Assembly: GCA_030604585.1 (NCBI GenBank)
Contig: JAUVVP010000080.1
Span: 1-7,411, forward strand
DNA: 7,411 nt
Direction of reading: 5' to 3'
Origin: Planctomycetota bacterium
GTDB lineage: Bacteria; Planctomycetota; Brocadiia; SM23-32
Shown here: in pieces, positions 1-6,058 of the stretch
Position numbering within the stretch: the first letter of the stretch is position 1
Layout: each line of letters begins with the position of its first letter
Notes under the pieces: generated by a model
What the model saw: only the letters and a program-made list of their open reading frames with translations
The model's database searches: none
Told to the model about the DNA's origin: nothing
Position numbers and translations under genes: made by a program

Positions 1-536
1 AGGGAGAGGTCGAGGCGGATCCGGGTGGCGCCTGGGCACGGACATGCAACGACGACTCGAACGTCCTCCTGCTGTTCCCGCTGCAGCCCGGCGGGGCCCG
101 CCTGCAGGTGCACGAAGGCGAGAGGGATCCTCTGCGCGGCTGGCTGCCCGGCCGGGGGGAGTATGTGGCGGCCCCGCAGGTCTGCCTGCTGGTTGACCCC
201 GTCCCGGCGGGGTGGACGGACCTGGCAGCAGTGCTGATCCCGTTCAGAGGGGAGCGCCCGCCGGAAGTCGCCGCCGAGGCACCGTCCCCGGGAGGTGTGA
301 ACCGGCTCACGCTTCGGTGGGACGACGGGACGGCGGACGAGCTTTTCTGGACCGGCTGCCTGGCACGGGCCGTCGGCGTGCAGGACGATTTCGAGACCGA
401 TGCGTCTCTCGTCCACGTGGCGACCGACCCGCACGGTGCAGTCTCCCAGGGACTCGTAGTTGATGGTACGTTCATACGGCCGTTCGCCCCCGGAGTGCGC
501 CCGGCGCCGGAGACCTTTACACTAAAGGAATCTTAG
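1..536 (+). CDS. Heparinase II/III-like protein, C-terminal part (cut by left edge)
   Basis: The frame is open from base 3 to a TAG at 534-536, giving about 177 residues with no start inside the window, so the gene begins further left. A GTG at 108 is only an internal valine codon. The visible part reads as a beta-sandwich: WARTCNDDSNVLLLFPLQ, then a glycine/proline-rich turn, then RGWLPGRGEYVAAPQVCLLV and DLAAVLIPF. This order (strand, 'G-W-L/V' turn, 'P-A-P' strand, then a strand ending in 'L-I-P-F') is how the C-terminal domain of heparinase II/III-type polysaccharide lyases usually ends. Those enzymes cleave uronic-acid-containing glycans by beta-elimination. The catalytic alpha/alpha toroid would lie outside the window, so no active-site residue can be checked. 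The oxidoreductase gene starts 51 nt downstream on the same strand, so the two are probably co-transcribed. The family call rests on pattern recall only. Confidence 0.6.
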   Translation, partial: GEVEADPGGAWARTCNDDSNVLLLFPLQPGGARLQVHEGERDPLRGWLPGRGEYVAAPQVCLLVDPVPAGWTDLAAVLIPFRGERPPEVAAEAPSPGGVNRLTLRWDDGTADELFWTGCLARAVGVQDDFETDASLVHVATDPHGAVSQGLVVDGTFIRPFAPGVRPAPETFTLKES

Positions 537-574
537 ACGGCAGGCCCAGGACAGTGCGGCATGGCCCATGACTC

Positions 575-580
575 AGGAGA
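575..580 (+). promoter_or_regulatory. Ribosome binding site deciding the oxidoreductase start
   Basis: AGGAGA lies 7 nt before the ATG at 588. The alternative in-frame ATG at 561 has no comparable purine motif before it and would add nine residues (MAHDSGDCS) ahead of the normal N-terminus. The start at 588 is therefore preferred. Confidence 0.75.
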
Positions 581-587
581 CTGCAGC

Positions 588-1649
588 ATGGCGGAGGAAC
601 CCGTTCGCTACGGCATGATCGGTTGTGGGGAGATCGCGGTCCAGGCCTTCGATGCCCTCATGGCGGCCGGAAACGCGACCCTCGCGGCCACGTTCGACGT
701 GGAGCAGGAACTCGCCCAGGACCTGGCGGGCAAGACGGAAGGGGCGGTCGCCTGCGCCAGCCAGCAGGATCTGCTCGCGCGAGACGACGTAGACGCCGTC
801 ATCGTCTCGACGCCGCACTACCTGCACGCGCCCGTCGCCATTGCGGCCGTTGAGGCCGGCAAGCACGCGCTGGTCGAGAAGCCGATCGCCTGCAGGGTCG
901 CTGAGGCCCGGCGGATGGTCGACGCGGCCGCCGCCGCCGACCGGAGACTGGGTGTCTGCTTCGTGCACCGCTATACCCCGATCACGCAGGGCGTGCGCCG
1001 GTTCGTCGCCGAGGGACACCTGGGGACGATCATGAGCTGGGTTATCGTGGGGATGGGCCACAAGGAGGATAGTTACTGGACCGGCGGCTACACCCAGCGT
1101 GCCAGGACCGTCTGGCGAATGCGCCGCGAGACTGCCGGCGGCGGCTACCTCATCATGAACACTATCCACACGATCGACTGGCTCCGCCACCTCACCGGGC
1201 AGGAAGTCGTCGCCGCCAGAGCGGCCGGCGGGACCTACAACAGCCCGGAAGGCGTCGAGGTCGAAGACCTGTTCAGCGCGTCGGTGACGCTCTCGGGAGG
1301 GGGCATCGGTATCATCGCCGGCGGGTCATCCGTCCCGGGCGGCGGACTGAACGAGACCCGGCTGATCGGAACGAAGGGACAGATGGTATTCGAGGGGTCG
1401 GGTCGCGGGGCGACGGCCGTCTTCCTCACGGACGGGGCCGAGGTCAACGGCCAGGAGGTGCCCGCCGGCGAGTGGACGGATGTGGATTTCTCCGACGGCA
1501 AGAGCGGTAACGCCCGGGCTCTGACGATAGAGGCCTTCGGGCGTTGGGTCAGGGGCGAGCAGGAGTTCCTGGCCCCCGGCGATGATGCGCTCAAGACCCT
1601 CCAGGCCTGCGAGAGCATCTACCGGGATGCCGGGCTCTTCGATGGCTAG
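588..1649 (+). CDS. Gfo/Idh/MocA family NAD(P)-dependent oxidoreductase
   Basis: This 353-residue protein has the usual length and order of the family. The N-terminal Rossmann domain opens with YGMIGCGEIA (residues 8-17), the dinucleotide-binding turn. VIVSTPHYLHAPVA follows at about 71-84, and the diagnostic EKP motif is at 97-99, whose lysine is a catalytic/cofactor residue in the family. The C-terminal alpha/beta domain carries GGGYLIMNTIHTIDWLRHL at about 184-202, in which His194 and Asp197 match the conserved catalytic histidine region. There is no signal peptide, so it acts in the cytoplasm. Members oxidise or reduce sugars, inositols and sugar derivatives; the exact substrate is unknown. 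It follows the heparinase-like gene by 51 nt on the same strand, which suggests it processes released saccharides. The ORF is intact. It ends facing the - strand isomerase remnant, whose last base is only 7 nt away. Confidence 0.93.
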   Translation: MAEEPVRYGMIGCGEIAVQAFDALMAAGNATLAATFDVEQELAQDLAGKTEGAVACASQQDLLARDDVDAVIVSTPHYLHAPVAIAAVEAGKHALVEKPIACRVAEARRMVDAAAAADRRLGVCFVHRYTPITQGVRRFVAEGHLGTIMSWVIVGMGHKEDSYWTGGYTQRARTVWRMRRETAGGGYLIMNTIHTIDWLRHLTGQEVVAARAAGGTYNSPEGVEVEDLFSASVTLSGGGIGIIAGGSSVPGGGLNETRLIGTKGQMVFEGSGRGATAVFLTDGAEVNGQEVPAGEWTDVDFSDGKSGNARALTIEAFGRWVRGEQEFLAPGDDALKTLQACESIYRDAGLFDG

Positions 1650-1656
1650 CCTGCGC

Positions 1657-1830
1657 TCAGGCGCCGAGGTCGGCCAGCAGGGCCCGAACGTAGGCCAGGT
1701 CCTGCTGCGCGTACCACTCCCGGTCGCCGGGCCGCGGGGCCTCGACGCAGATGGGACCCTCGTAGCCGATCTGCATCAGCAGCCGCAGGAGTTCGACGAT
1801 CCCTACCGGTCCTTCGGCTGGTAAGGGGAC
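1657..1830 (-). pseudogene. C-terminal remnant of a second sugar-phosphate isomerase/epimerase
   Basis: Read on the - strand, about 55 codons ending in TGA at 1657 match the C-terminus of the intact isomerase at 5163-6038. IGYEGPICVEAPRPGDREW parallels IGYDGPICVEAPRPGDREW, and the last 26 residues before the final alanine are identical. The glutamate of VEAP, a metal ligand in this fold, is kept. Upstream the resemblance falls off: PLPAEGPVGIVELLRLL stands where the intact gene has RLPTGLGEGEINNRQFVRLL. At about 1830 the similarity ends and unrelated sequence begins, so more than 230 N-terminal residues, including the other metal ligands, are missing. An ATG at 1878 gives a 73-codon ORF, but its first part is antisense to another fragment and has no isomerase character. 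It is a decayed paralogue or a recombination product, not a working enzyme. Confidence 0.8.
1658..1780. repeat. Direct repeat, left copy (123 bp)
   Basis: Bases 1658-1780 match 5167-5289 in the same orientation (offset 3509) with five mismatches (1666, 1744, 1756, 1759, 1773), about 96% identity, including a 77-bp exact run at 1667-1743. Identity collapses immediately upstream of the repeat in gene terms: 9 of the next 20 bases differ. Both copies encode the C-terminal end of an isomerase. Confidence 0.93.
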
Positions 1831-1836
1831 GGCCGG

Positions 1837-1841
1837 GGAGG
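1837..1841 (+). promoter_or_regulatory. Ribosome binding site of the small broken gene
   Basis: GGAGG lies 10 nt before the ATG at 1852. It supports that ATG as the original start of the frameshifted small gene, rather than the piece being an internal fragment. Confidence 0.45.
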
Positions 1842-1851
1842 ACTGGCGACG

Positions 1852-2102
1852 ATGAAGCTGCCACGTGACCTGATCCACCGGAACTGCGGGCGGCTCGACC
1901 TGGCGCTGCCGGAGGCCGGCCCGCTTGCGAAGCTGGAGTCGAGTTCGCCGAGGGCCAGACCGGCTACCAGTTCCTCACGACCGAAGCGCACCTGGACGCC
2001 ATGCGACAGGCGGGCTCTGCCGCGGGCTGCATCTGGCGGAAGCGCCAGTTCGCCGTGCTGTGCGGGAAGAAGGTCGACGCCGGGCTGGAAGAACTTGGCT
2101 GA
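1852..2102 (+). pseudogene. Small unknown gene (about 83 aa) with an apparent 1-nt frameshift
   Basis: The ATG at 1852 opens with MKLPRDLIHRNCGRLDLALP and runs convincingly to AGPLAKLE (about base 1938). It then turns into low-quality serine/arginine-rich sequence. A different + frame from about 1938 carries the natural-looking continuation FAEGQTGYQFLTTEAHLDAM, then AAGCIWRKRQFAVLCGKKVD, ending LEELG with TGA at 2100-2102. That second frame has GC at almost every third position, as the intact genes here do, and its own upstream part has no start before a stop at 1866-1868. Restoring one base near 1938 joins the two halves as ...LAKLEVEFAEGQ... and gives one gene of about 83 codons with a ribosome binding site. 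I do not recognise the family. No slippery heptamer is visible at the junction, so a mutation or sequencing error is likelier than programmed frameshifting. Confidence 0.55.
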
Positions 2103-2138
2103 ATCCCATCCCGTCTGCAGTTCCACCGGCCCCGCCAT
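2097..2138 (-). pseudogene. Start of an unrecognised gene, truncated stub
   Basis: On the - strand an ATG at 2138 is preceded by GAGGAG (2145-2150, spacing 6 nt), a strong ribosome binding site. It begins MAGPVELQTGWDSA. From about 2100 onward the reading frame runs antisense to the end of the small + strand gene, whose own frame looks better coding, so only about 14 codons are plausible. The start lies 23 nt downstream of the stop of the membrane-protein remnant on the same strand, as in a compact operon, so both may come from one original locus. No function can be assigned. Confidence 0.25.
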
Positions 2139-2161
2139 CGGCTACTCCTCGCTGATCGGAG

Positions 2162-2275
2162 TCAACGCCAGCCGGGATGGGAGATCTCCACGCGGTAGGC
2201 CGTCAGGATCCCGCACATGAGGATCACGGCCGCGGTCAGGTAGGTGCGCTTGCCCTCCAGTCACTTCGCGATGCC
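2162..2275 (-). pseudogene. Single-pass membrane protein end, holin-like, with in-frame TGA
   Basis: On the - strand, 32 codons before the TGA at 2162 read LEGKRTYLTAAVILMCGILT followed by AYRVEISHPGWR. This is a 'L-E-G-K-(K/R)-T-Y-hydrophobic' segment forming one membrane helix. Small phage or prophage holin-like proteins often begin '...(K)WLEGKKTY' before such a helix. Here the codon before the leucine is TGA (2261-2263), preceded in frame by GIAK. A single G-to-A change of TGG would explain it, giving IAKWLEGKRTY. Upstream of about 2275 the frame merges into the GH2-like fragment, so the true N-terminus is missing. The holin-like label is a resemblance only; no lysin or other phage gene accompanies it. 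Confidence 0.4.
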
Positions 2276-2276
2276 G

Positions 2277-2342
2277 GCCGACGTTGTCCGGGTCGGAGGC
2301 GATCTCCCACGTCCCGTCCAGGCACTGCGACTGTCGCTCCAT
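2277..2342 (-). pseudogene. First codons of a GH2-like glycosidase, truncated
   Basis: An ATG at 2342 on the - strand opens MERQSQCLDGTWEIASDPDN, followed by VGR. The pattern 'L-D-G-T-W-x-(I/L/F)-A-x-D-P-D-N-V-G' is how many glycoside hydrolase family 2 (beta-galactosidase/mannosidase-type) proteins begin their sugar-binding domain. After VGR (about 2277) the frame loses this character and the sequence joins the membrane-protein remnant. The start is 13 nt after the stop of the large glycosidase on the same strand, so an intact GH2 gene may once have been the next gene in that operon. No clear ribosome binding site precedes it. Confidence 0.45.
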
Positions 2343-2355
2343 CGGGGGCGCTGCG

Positions 2356-5097
2356 CTATTCGACGAGGGTGTAGAGCGAATCCTCCGGCAGCCGCACCGT
2401 CAGGCCAGCGCCCGTCGTGGCCGTGTCGGCCGTGCGCCCGATCTCGTAGCCGGTCTCGCTGAGCACCTGGGCCGTGCGGGCCCGGTCGCCCTTGAGTGTG
2501 ACGGAGGCGTCCACCTTCACCATGTTCATGGGGTAGCCGCCCAGGTCCGAGATGCTCTTCTTGCCGTTCGCCGGCTCGGTGGCGAACCCGTAGGGCAGGT
2601 CCTCCGTGCCGGCCTGGATGAGGACCTTCCCGGACTCGGCCAGGGGCCGGCCGTCCAGCGAGACGACCAGGATCGAACCGTACTCGTTGCCCGATTCGAT
2701 CGTCAGGTCGCCCAGCTCGATCGACCCGGCCGCGCTGAGGACGCCGCAGGCGCCCTGTGCGTAGGGCGTGTCCACGGTGATGGTGCCCTGTGCGTAGTTC
2801 CACCGGATCTGGCCGGTCAGGCTGGTCACTGTGCTGGTGGCGCGGTCGATGGCGTTGCTCAGGTCGGCCATCTGGACGCCCGGCTCGTCGTCGGTGATCT
2901 GGCGGACGACCCGGCCGGTGAAGAAGGAAAGCCGGTCGGCCTGCATGGCCGCCTGGTCGGTGGCACCTTCCAGTTCGCCGATGCGTGAGTCCCAAAGCGC
3001 GTCCCTGCCGGACATCTCGAAGAGGGCGGCCTCCTGGTAGGCGTAGATGTCCTTGAGCCGCAGCCTGTCCGTCAGGGCGGGCGGCGCCTCAGCCACCCAC
3101 CCCATGCGGTAGAGGAGTGCGGCCGCCGGGAACTGGCCCAAGACGGAGGGGGAGTTGACCTCCCAGACGCCCATCTGGCTCGTCCACTCCGGCCCGTCCC
3201 ACGAGAAGAAGCACCACCCGTCGATGCCCAGCATCGTGCCGTACGTGGCGACCAGGAAGGGCCACTCCGTGCGGAACCGATTCGGCCGCGTCCAGCTGTT
3301 CTCGGTGATCATGTAGGGGTAGCCGTCCATGTGGGCGACGGTGAAGGGCTCGGGGAAGTGGGGGTGCCTAAGCGCGCTTCGGTCGGAGTAGGTGTCGCCG
3401 ACGTCGACGGCGTAGAAGCGCTCGGGGCGCGGGTCGTACTCCACGTCGAAGTAGATGTTGTTCAGCACGGAGTCGCCGGCGGTGTAGGTGTAGTTCTCCA
3501 GCACGCCGAGGGTGCGCGGGTCGGCCGTCTTCCAGTTGCTGCAGGTGATCAGGTTCTTCACCCCCAGCTGCTCGCGCCAGTCGGCCACCATCTTCTTGTA
3601 GAAGTCCATCTGCCAGTCGGTCATGAACTCCATCTGGTCGCTGCCCCGGGCGGCGTTGCGCTGGTTGCGGGCCCAGTCGTTGTTGGTGAGATGGCCGACC
3701 GGGTAGAGGCCCAGGCGCCCCTCCGCGGGGCGGTCCAAGGCGAGGTCGGTGAGGCCGGAGGGCGGCCTGTCCGGACCCCAGTGCACCAGGGCGGCGTCGA
3801 CGGAGCCGTACTTCTCCGCGGCCCAGTCGCCGAACGCCTTCTCGATCAACTCCAGCGTCTGCGGGACGATGTTGTCGGGCCTGAAGGTCCAGAAGAAGAG
3901 CGAACTCTCGTTCTGGATCTCGACGAAGGCCACCGTGGGGTCGGCCGACATGGGCAGGCCGGTGTAGGGGTTCTCGGTGTTGAGGAGCGCGCCCACCCAG
4001 CGCAGGTAGATGTCGCGCATCTTGGGGTTGAAGAAGAGCAGTTCCACCGCGGGCTTGCCCTCCCCGTAGCCGGGGAAGCCGTCCGCCTCGGACATCCGCA
4101 CGCTGGTGTGCCACCAGATGTGCCCCAGGTAGACGTAGATGCCCTCGCGCTTCAGCGCGGCCACGGCGTAGTGCAGCCGGTCCAGGCTGCGGCGGAACCT
4201 TTCCTCGTCGCCGCTGCGCCACGCACCGAAGAGCCCCGACATCTGGAAGCGCACCATGTTGACGCCGTACTTGGCCAGGCGCCGCGCCGTGGCGTCGACC
4301 TTCTGCCGGTCGGCGCCCATCACGCCGCCGCCCTGCACCATCCAGAAGCGCACGGGGTCGCCGCCGCCCAGCACGAAGCCGTCGCCCTCCCGTCGCACGA
4401 AGCCGCCCTGGCCGGACTCTTCCTCGTTCAGGTAGCTGAGGTCGATGGGGCAGTCGTCGGAGAGGGGGTCGGCGTCCGGCTCCCAGGCGAAGTAGCCCGG
4501 CATGGCGTGTCCCGACTTCTCGCCCGGCTTCAGCTTGCCGCGCGGCATGAAGGGGCCGTCGATCAGCATGAAGCAGTCGAAGGCGCCGCCGCCCTGCGGC
4601 TGCAGCATCTCGATGTGCAACTCATGGGTGCCGGCCTCCAGCGTGACGTCGCCGAGCGAGGCCCAGTTGGCGCCGATGAACTTGCGCAGGTTGGTCGTGT
4701 CCGCCAGGGCGACGCGCCGGCACTCCTGCCAGTCGGCCTCGTCGCCGAACCGCCAGCGGAACGGGCCGTGGTGCCAGAACTTGCGCACCCAGAAGGCGTG
4801 GGTGCCCGCCGCCGGCACGTCCACCTGGTACTTGATGAAGTAGGGCGTGTCCGATGCGGGGCCCGCGGGGTTCAGCCACGTGCCGCCGGAGAGCTTGTCG
4901 CGCTCGGCCTGCGTGATGTCGCCCGGGTAGGCGTGGCCGGGGTCGGGCAGGTTGGTCTCGGCAAAGTCCTCGCCCTCCCACCAGATGTAGCCGGGGGCCT
5001 CCTCAGCTGCGCGGGCCGTGCCGCACGCCGCCAGGACCAGCAGCAGGGCCAGGCCGGTCACGAACGTCGCCGTCCGCACATGGTCACGTTCCATCAT
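2356..5097 (-). CDS. Large secreted/lipoprotein glycoside hydrolase, clan GH-A-like
   Basis: The protein has 913 residues from the ATG at 5097. A longer open frame up to 5226 only reads the isomerase gene out of frame. Residues 7-30 form an export signal with hydrophobic core TFVTGLALLLVLAAC: L22-A23-A24-C25 fits a lipobox, while A28-R-A30 could instead be a type I cleavage site. Residues about 36-185 look like a beta-sandwich carbohydrate-binding-type domain beginning YIWWEGEDFAETNLPD. Residues about 240-670 look like a TIM barrel: GVNMVRFQMSGLFG (278), YVYLGHIWWH (321), FVEIQNESS with N396-E397 as the likely acid/base, and PYMITENSW with E599 as the likely nucleophile. These two glutamates are the clan GH-A signature. 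The C-terminal about 230 residues are beta-rich (DTPYAQGACGVLSAAG at about 777-792). It probably hydrolyses a polysaccharide at the cell surface or in the periplasm; family and substrate are uncertain. It follows the isomerase gene by 65 nt. Confidence 0.8.
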   Translation of the reverse strand: MMERDHVRTATFVTGLALLLVLAACGTARAAEEAPGYIWWEGEDFAETNLPDPGHAYPGDITQAERDKLSGGTWLNPAGPASDTPYFIKYQVDVPAAGTHAFWVRKFWHHGPFRWRFGDEADWQECRRVALADTTNLRKFIGANWASLGDVTLEAGTHELHIEMLQPQGGGAFDCFMLIDGPFMPRGKLKPGEKSGHAMPGYFAWEPDADPLSDDCPIDLSYLNEEESGQGGFVRREGDGFVLGGGDPVRFWMVQGGGVMGADRQKVDATARRLAKYGVNMVRFQMSGLFGAWRSGDEERFRRSLDRLHYAVAALKREGIYVYLGHIWWHTSVRMSEADGFPGYGEGKPAVELLFFNPKMRDIYLRWVGALLNTENPYTGLPMSADPTVAFVEIQNESSLFFWTFRPDNIVPQTLELIEKAFGDWAAEKYGSVDAALVHWGPDRPPSGLTDLALDRPAEGRLGLYPVGHLTNNDWARNQRNAARGSDQMEFMTDWQMDFYKKMVADWREQLGVKNLITCSNWKTADPRTLGVLENYTYTAGDSVLNNIYFDVEYDPRPERFYAVDVGDTYSDRSALRHPHFPEPFTVAHMDGYPYMITENSWTRPNRFRTEWPFLVATYGTMLGIDGWCFFSWDGPEWTSQMGVWEVNSPSVLGQFPAAALLYRMGWVAEAPPALTDRLRLKDIYAYQEAALFEMSGRDALWDSRIGELEGATDQAAMQADRLSFFTGRVVRQITDDEPGVQMADLSNAIDRATSTVTSLTGQIRWNYAQGTITVDTPYAQGACGVLSAAGSIELGDLTIESGNEYGSILVVSLDGRPLAESGKVLIQAGTEDLPYGFATEPANGKKSISDLGGYPMNMVKVDASVTLKGDRARTAQVLSETGYEIGRTADTATTGAGLTVRLPEDSLYTLVE

Positions 5098-5103
5098 CTC
5101 GCG

Positions 5104-5108
5104 TCTCC
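5104..5108 (-). promoter_or_regulatory. Ribosome binding site deciding the glycosidase start
   Basis: On the - strand GGAGA ends 6 nt (GGAG 7 nt) before the ATG at 5097. Tandem ATG codons sit at 5097 and 5094, and the first has the better spacing. This start places the signal peptide right at the N-terminus and excludes the 43-residue upstream extension. Confidence 0.65.
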
Positions 5109-5137
5109 ACGTTGGGGTTCGATGGAGTGCGGTCAAC

Positions 5138-5166
5138 ATGCTACGCCGTCGGACGGGGCCCGTCAA
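5138..5166 (-). promoter_or_regulatory. Sigma-70-type promoter for the glycosidase, with palindrome in the spacer
   Basis: Reading the - strand, TTGACG (5166-5161, five of six consensus bases) is separated by exactly 17 nt from TAGCAT (5143-5138, four of six). Transcription would start near 5131, leaving a leader of about 34 nt with the ribosome binding site. The -35 box overlaps the stop codon of the upstream isomerase. The spacer holds the palindrome CCGTC-G-GACGG (5146-5156), which might be an operator. Inferred from sequence only. Confidence 0.45.
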
Positions 5167-6038
5167 CAGGCGCCAAGGTCGGCCAGCAGGGCCCGAACGT
5201 AGGCCAGGTCCTGCTGCGCGTACCACTCCCGGTCGCCGGGCCGCGGGGCCTCCACGCAGATGGGGCCGTCGTAGCCGATCTCCATCAGCAGTCGGACGAA
5301 CTGGCGGTTGTTGATCTCGCCCTCGCCAAGCCCTGTGGGCAGGCGACCGGCCCCGCCCCGCAGCGGCGCCGAGTTCTTCAGGTGGACGTAGTGGATCCTG
5401 TCGCCGAGACTCCTTACGGCTTCCTCGAGCGAGGGCCGTTCGTCGAACTCCACCATGTTACCGTAGTCCAGATTCACGCCGATCGACGGGCGGCCGATCC
5501 TCTCCACGAGCTGTCGCGCGGCGTCCACGGTGTCGTGCAGGTAGACCATGTGCGTCTCGAAGCCGAAGCGGATCTCCAGGTCATCGAGCCCGTCCGCCAT
5601 GCGCCGGCAACCGTCCACCTGCCACTCCCACTGCTCCTCGGTGGCTGTGAAGGACCCGTGGCTGGTGTATTGGGAGTAGGGGATGCTGCTGTCCGGATTG
5701 CGGAGGGCGCCTGTGAGCAGGTTGACCGTCCTGACCCCGAGGCGCTCGGACACGTGCCTGTAGAAAGCAATTGCATCCTCTACCTCACGATCACGTTCGG
5801 CCGCGTCCTCCTTGACCAGTAGTGGCCCGGGGTAGCCGAACAGCACGTGTTTCAGCCCGGCGGCCTCAACGCCCTCCTCCAGCTCGGCCAGATAGTCCTC
5901 GGTGCTCTCCTCGACGCCGCTTCGCCTGCGCCGGAACTCCACCCCGTCGAAGCCCCAAGCCGCCGCCTTCCTGCATATCTCGCTGACGGTCTGGCCCTGC
6001 TCACAGTAGTTCACGTGCATGATGATCTGGTACGCCAT
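5163..6038 (-). CDS. Sugar-phosphate isomerase/epimerase, xylose-isomerase-like TIM barrel
   Basis: The protein has 291 residues from the ATG at 6038, typical for this family. It opens MAYQIIMHVNYCEQG and has no export signal, so it is cytoplasmic. WGFDGVEFRRR at 28-38 is the usual early barrel strand of the family. The expected metal-ligand residues are visible: E161 in FGFETH, D191 in GVNLDYGN, H219 in YVHLKN and E263 in CVEAP. These enzymes interconvert ketoses and aldoses or epimerise sugars with a divalent metal; the substrate cannot be told. Starting further upstream at 6122 would add 28 residues of poor quality, so it is rejected; GGGGGA (6045-6050) lies 6 nt before 6038. It sits 65 nt before the secreted glycosidase and 20 nt after the end of the lyase-like frame, consistent with processing released sugars. 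Its 3' 123 bp are repeated at 1658-1780. Confidence 0.9.
   Translation of the reverse strand: MAYQIIMHVNYCEQGQTVSEICRKAAAWGFDGVEFRRRRSGVEESTEDYLAELEEGVEAAGLKHVLFGYPGPLLVKEDAAERDREVEDAIAFYRHVSERLGVRTVNLLTGALRNPDSSIPYSQYTSHGSFTATEEQWEWQVDGCRRMADGLDDLEIRFGFETHMVYLHDTVDAARQLVERIGRPSIGVNLDYGNMVEFDERPSLEEAVRSLGDRIHYVHLKNSAPLRGGAGRLPTGLGEGEINNRQFVRLLMEIGYDGPICVEAPRPGDREWYAQQDLAYVRALLADLGAC
5167..5289. repeat. Direct repeat, right copy (123 bp)
   Basis: This is the partner of 1658-1780. It covers the last 41 or so codons of the intact isomerase and stops just short of its TGA (5163-5165). The stop differs between copies: the intact gene has an extra cysteine codon (TGT) where the left copy has TGA. 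It is probably the parent copy, as it lies in an uninterrupted gene. Confidence 0.93.
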
Positions 6039-6044
6039 GGCTTG

Positions 6045-6050
6045 TCCCCC
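6045..6050 (-). promoter_or_regulatory. Ribosome binding site of the isomerase
   Basis: GGGGGA on the - strand lies 6 nt before the ATG at 6038. It is G-rich rather than a perfect AGGAGG, but is the only purine run at a useful distance and supports 6038 over the upstream in-frame ATG at 6122. Confidence 0.5.
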
Positions 6051-6058
6051 AGTCTCTG

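Larger units (their letters stand above)
1650..2355. other. Patchwork of gene fragments with no intact gene
   Basis: These roughly 700 bases separate two intact genes and hold only partial or broken coding pieces on both strands, listed individually. Each piece keeps the strongly GC-biased third codon positions of real genes for a short distance and then stops abruptly or shifts frame. No transposase, integrase, terminal inverted repeat or tRNA was seen that would explain the joins. The alternatives are an old recombination hotspot or a chimeric join in a metagenome assembly. Confidence 0.6.

Noticed and set aside
514..528. Inverted repeat CCTTT-ACACT-AAAGG at the end of the heparinase-like gene
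   Set aside because: A 5-bp AT-containing stem inside coding sequence without a T-tract; likely chance.
573..1190. - strand open frame opposite the oxidoreductase
   Set aside because: It is a shadow of the Gfo/Idh/MocA gene, whose motifs and ribosome binding site are clear.
1649..1662. Hairpin GCCTG-CGCT-CAGGC between the convergent stops as a terminator
   Set aside because: The stem is only 5 bp and no T-run follows on either strand, so it is not enough to call an intrinsic terminator.
1803..2138. 111-codon - strand frame across the small broken gene
   Set aside because: Beyond about the first 14 codons it is antisense to a + frame with better residue composition and third-position GC. 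Only the start and ribosome binding site are kept as a possible stub.
3331..5202. Long + strand open frame (623 codons) opposite the glycosidase
   Set aside because: It is exactly antisense to a gene with signal peptide, domain order and catalytic motifs. Its product is Val/Ala/Gly/His-rich without folds, as expected from GC-biased third positions read backwards.
5098..5226. 43-residue N-terminal extension of the glycosidase frame
   Set aside because: It overlaps the isomerase 3' end out of frame, lacks a ribosome binding site and would bury the signal peptide. The ATG at 5097 has GGAG at 7 nt.
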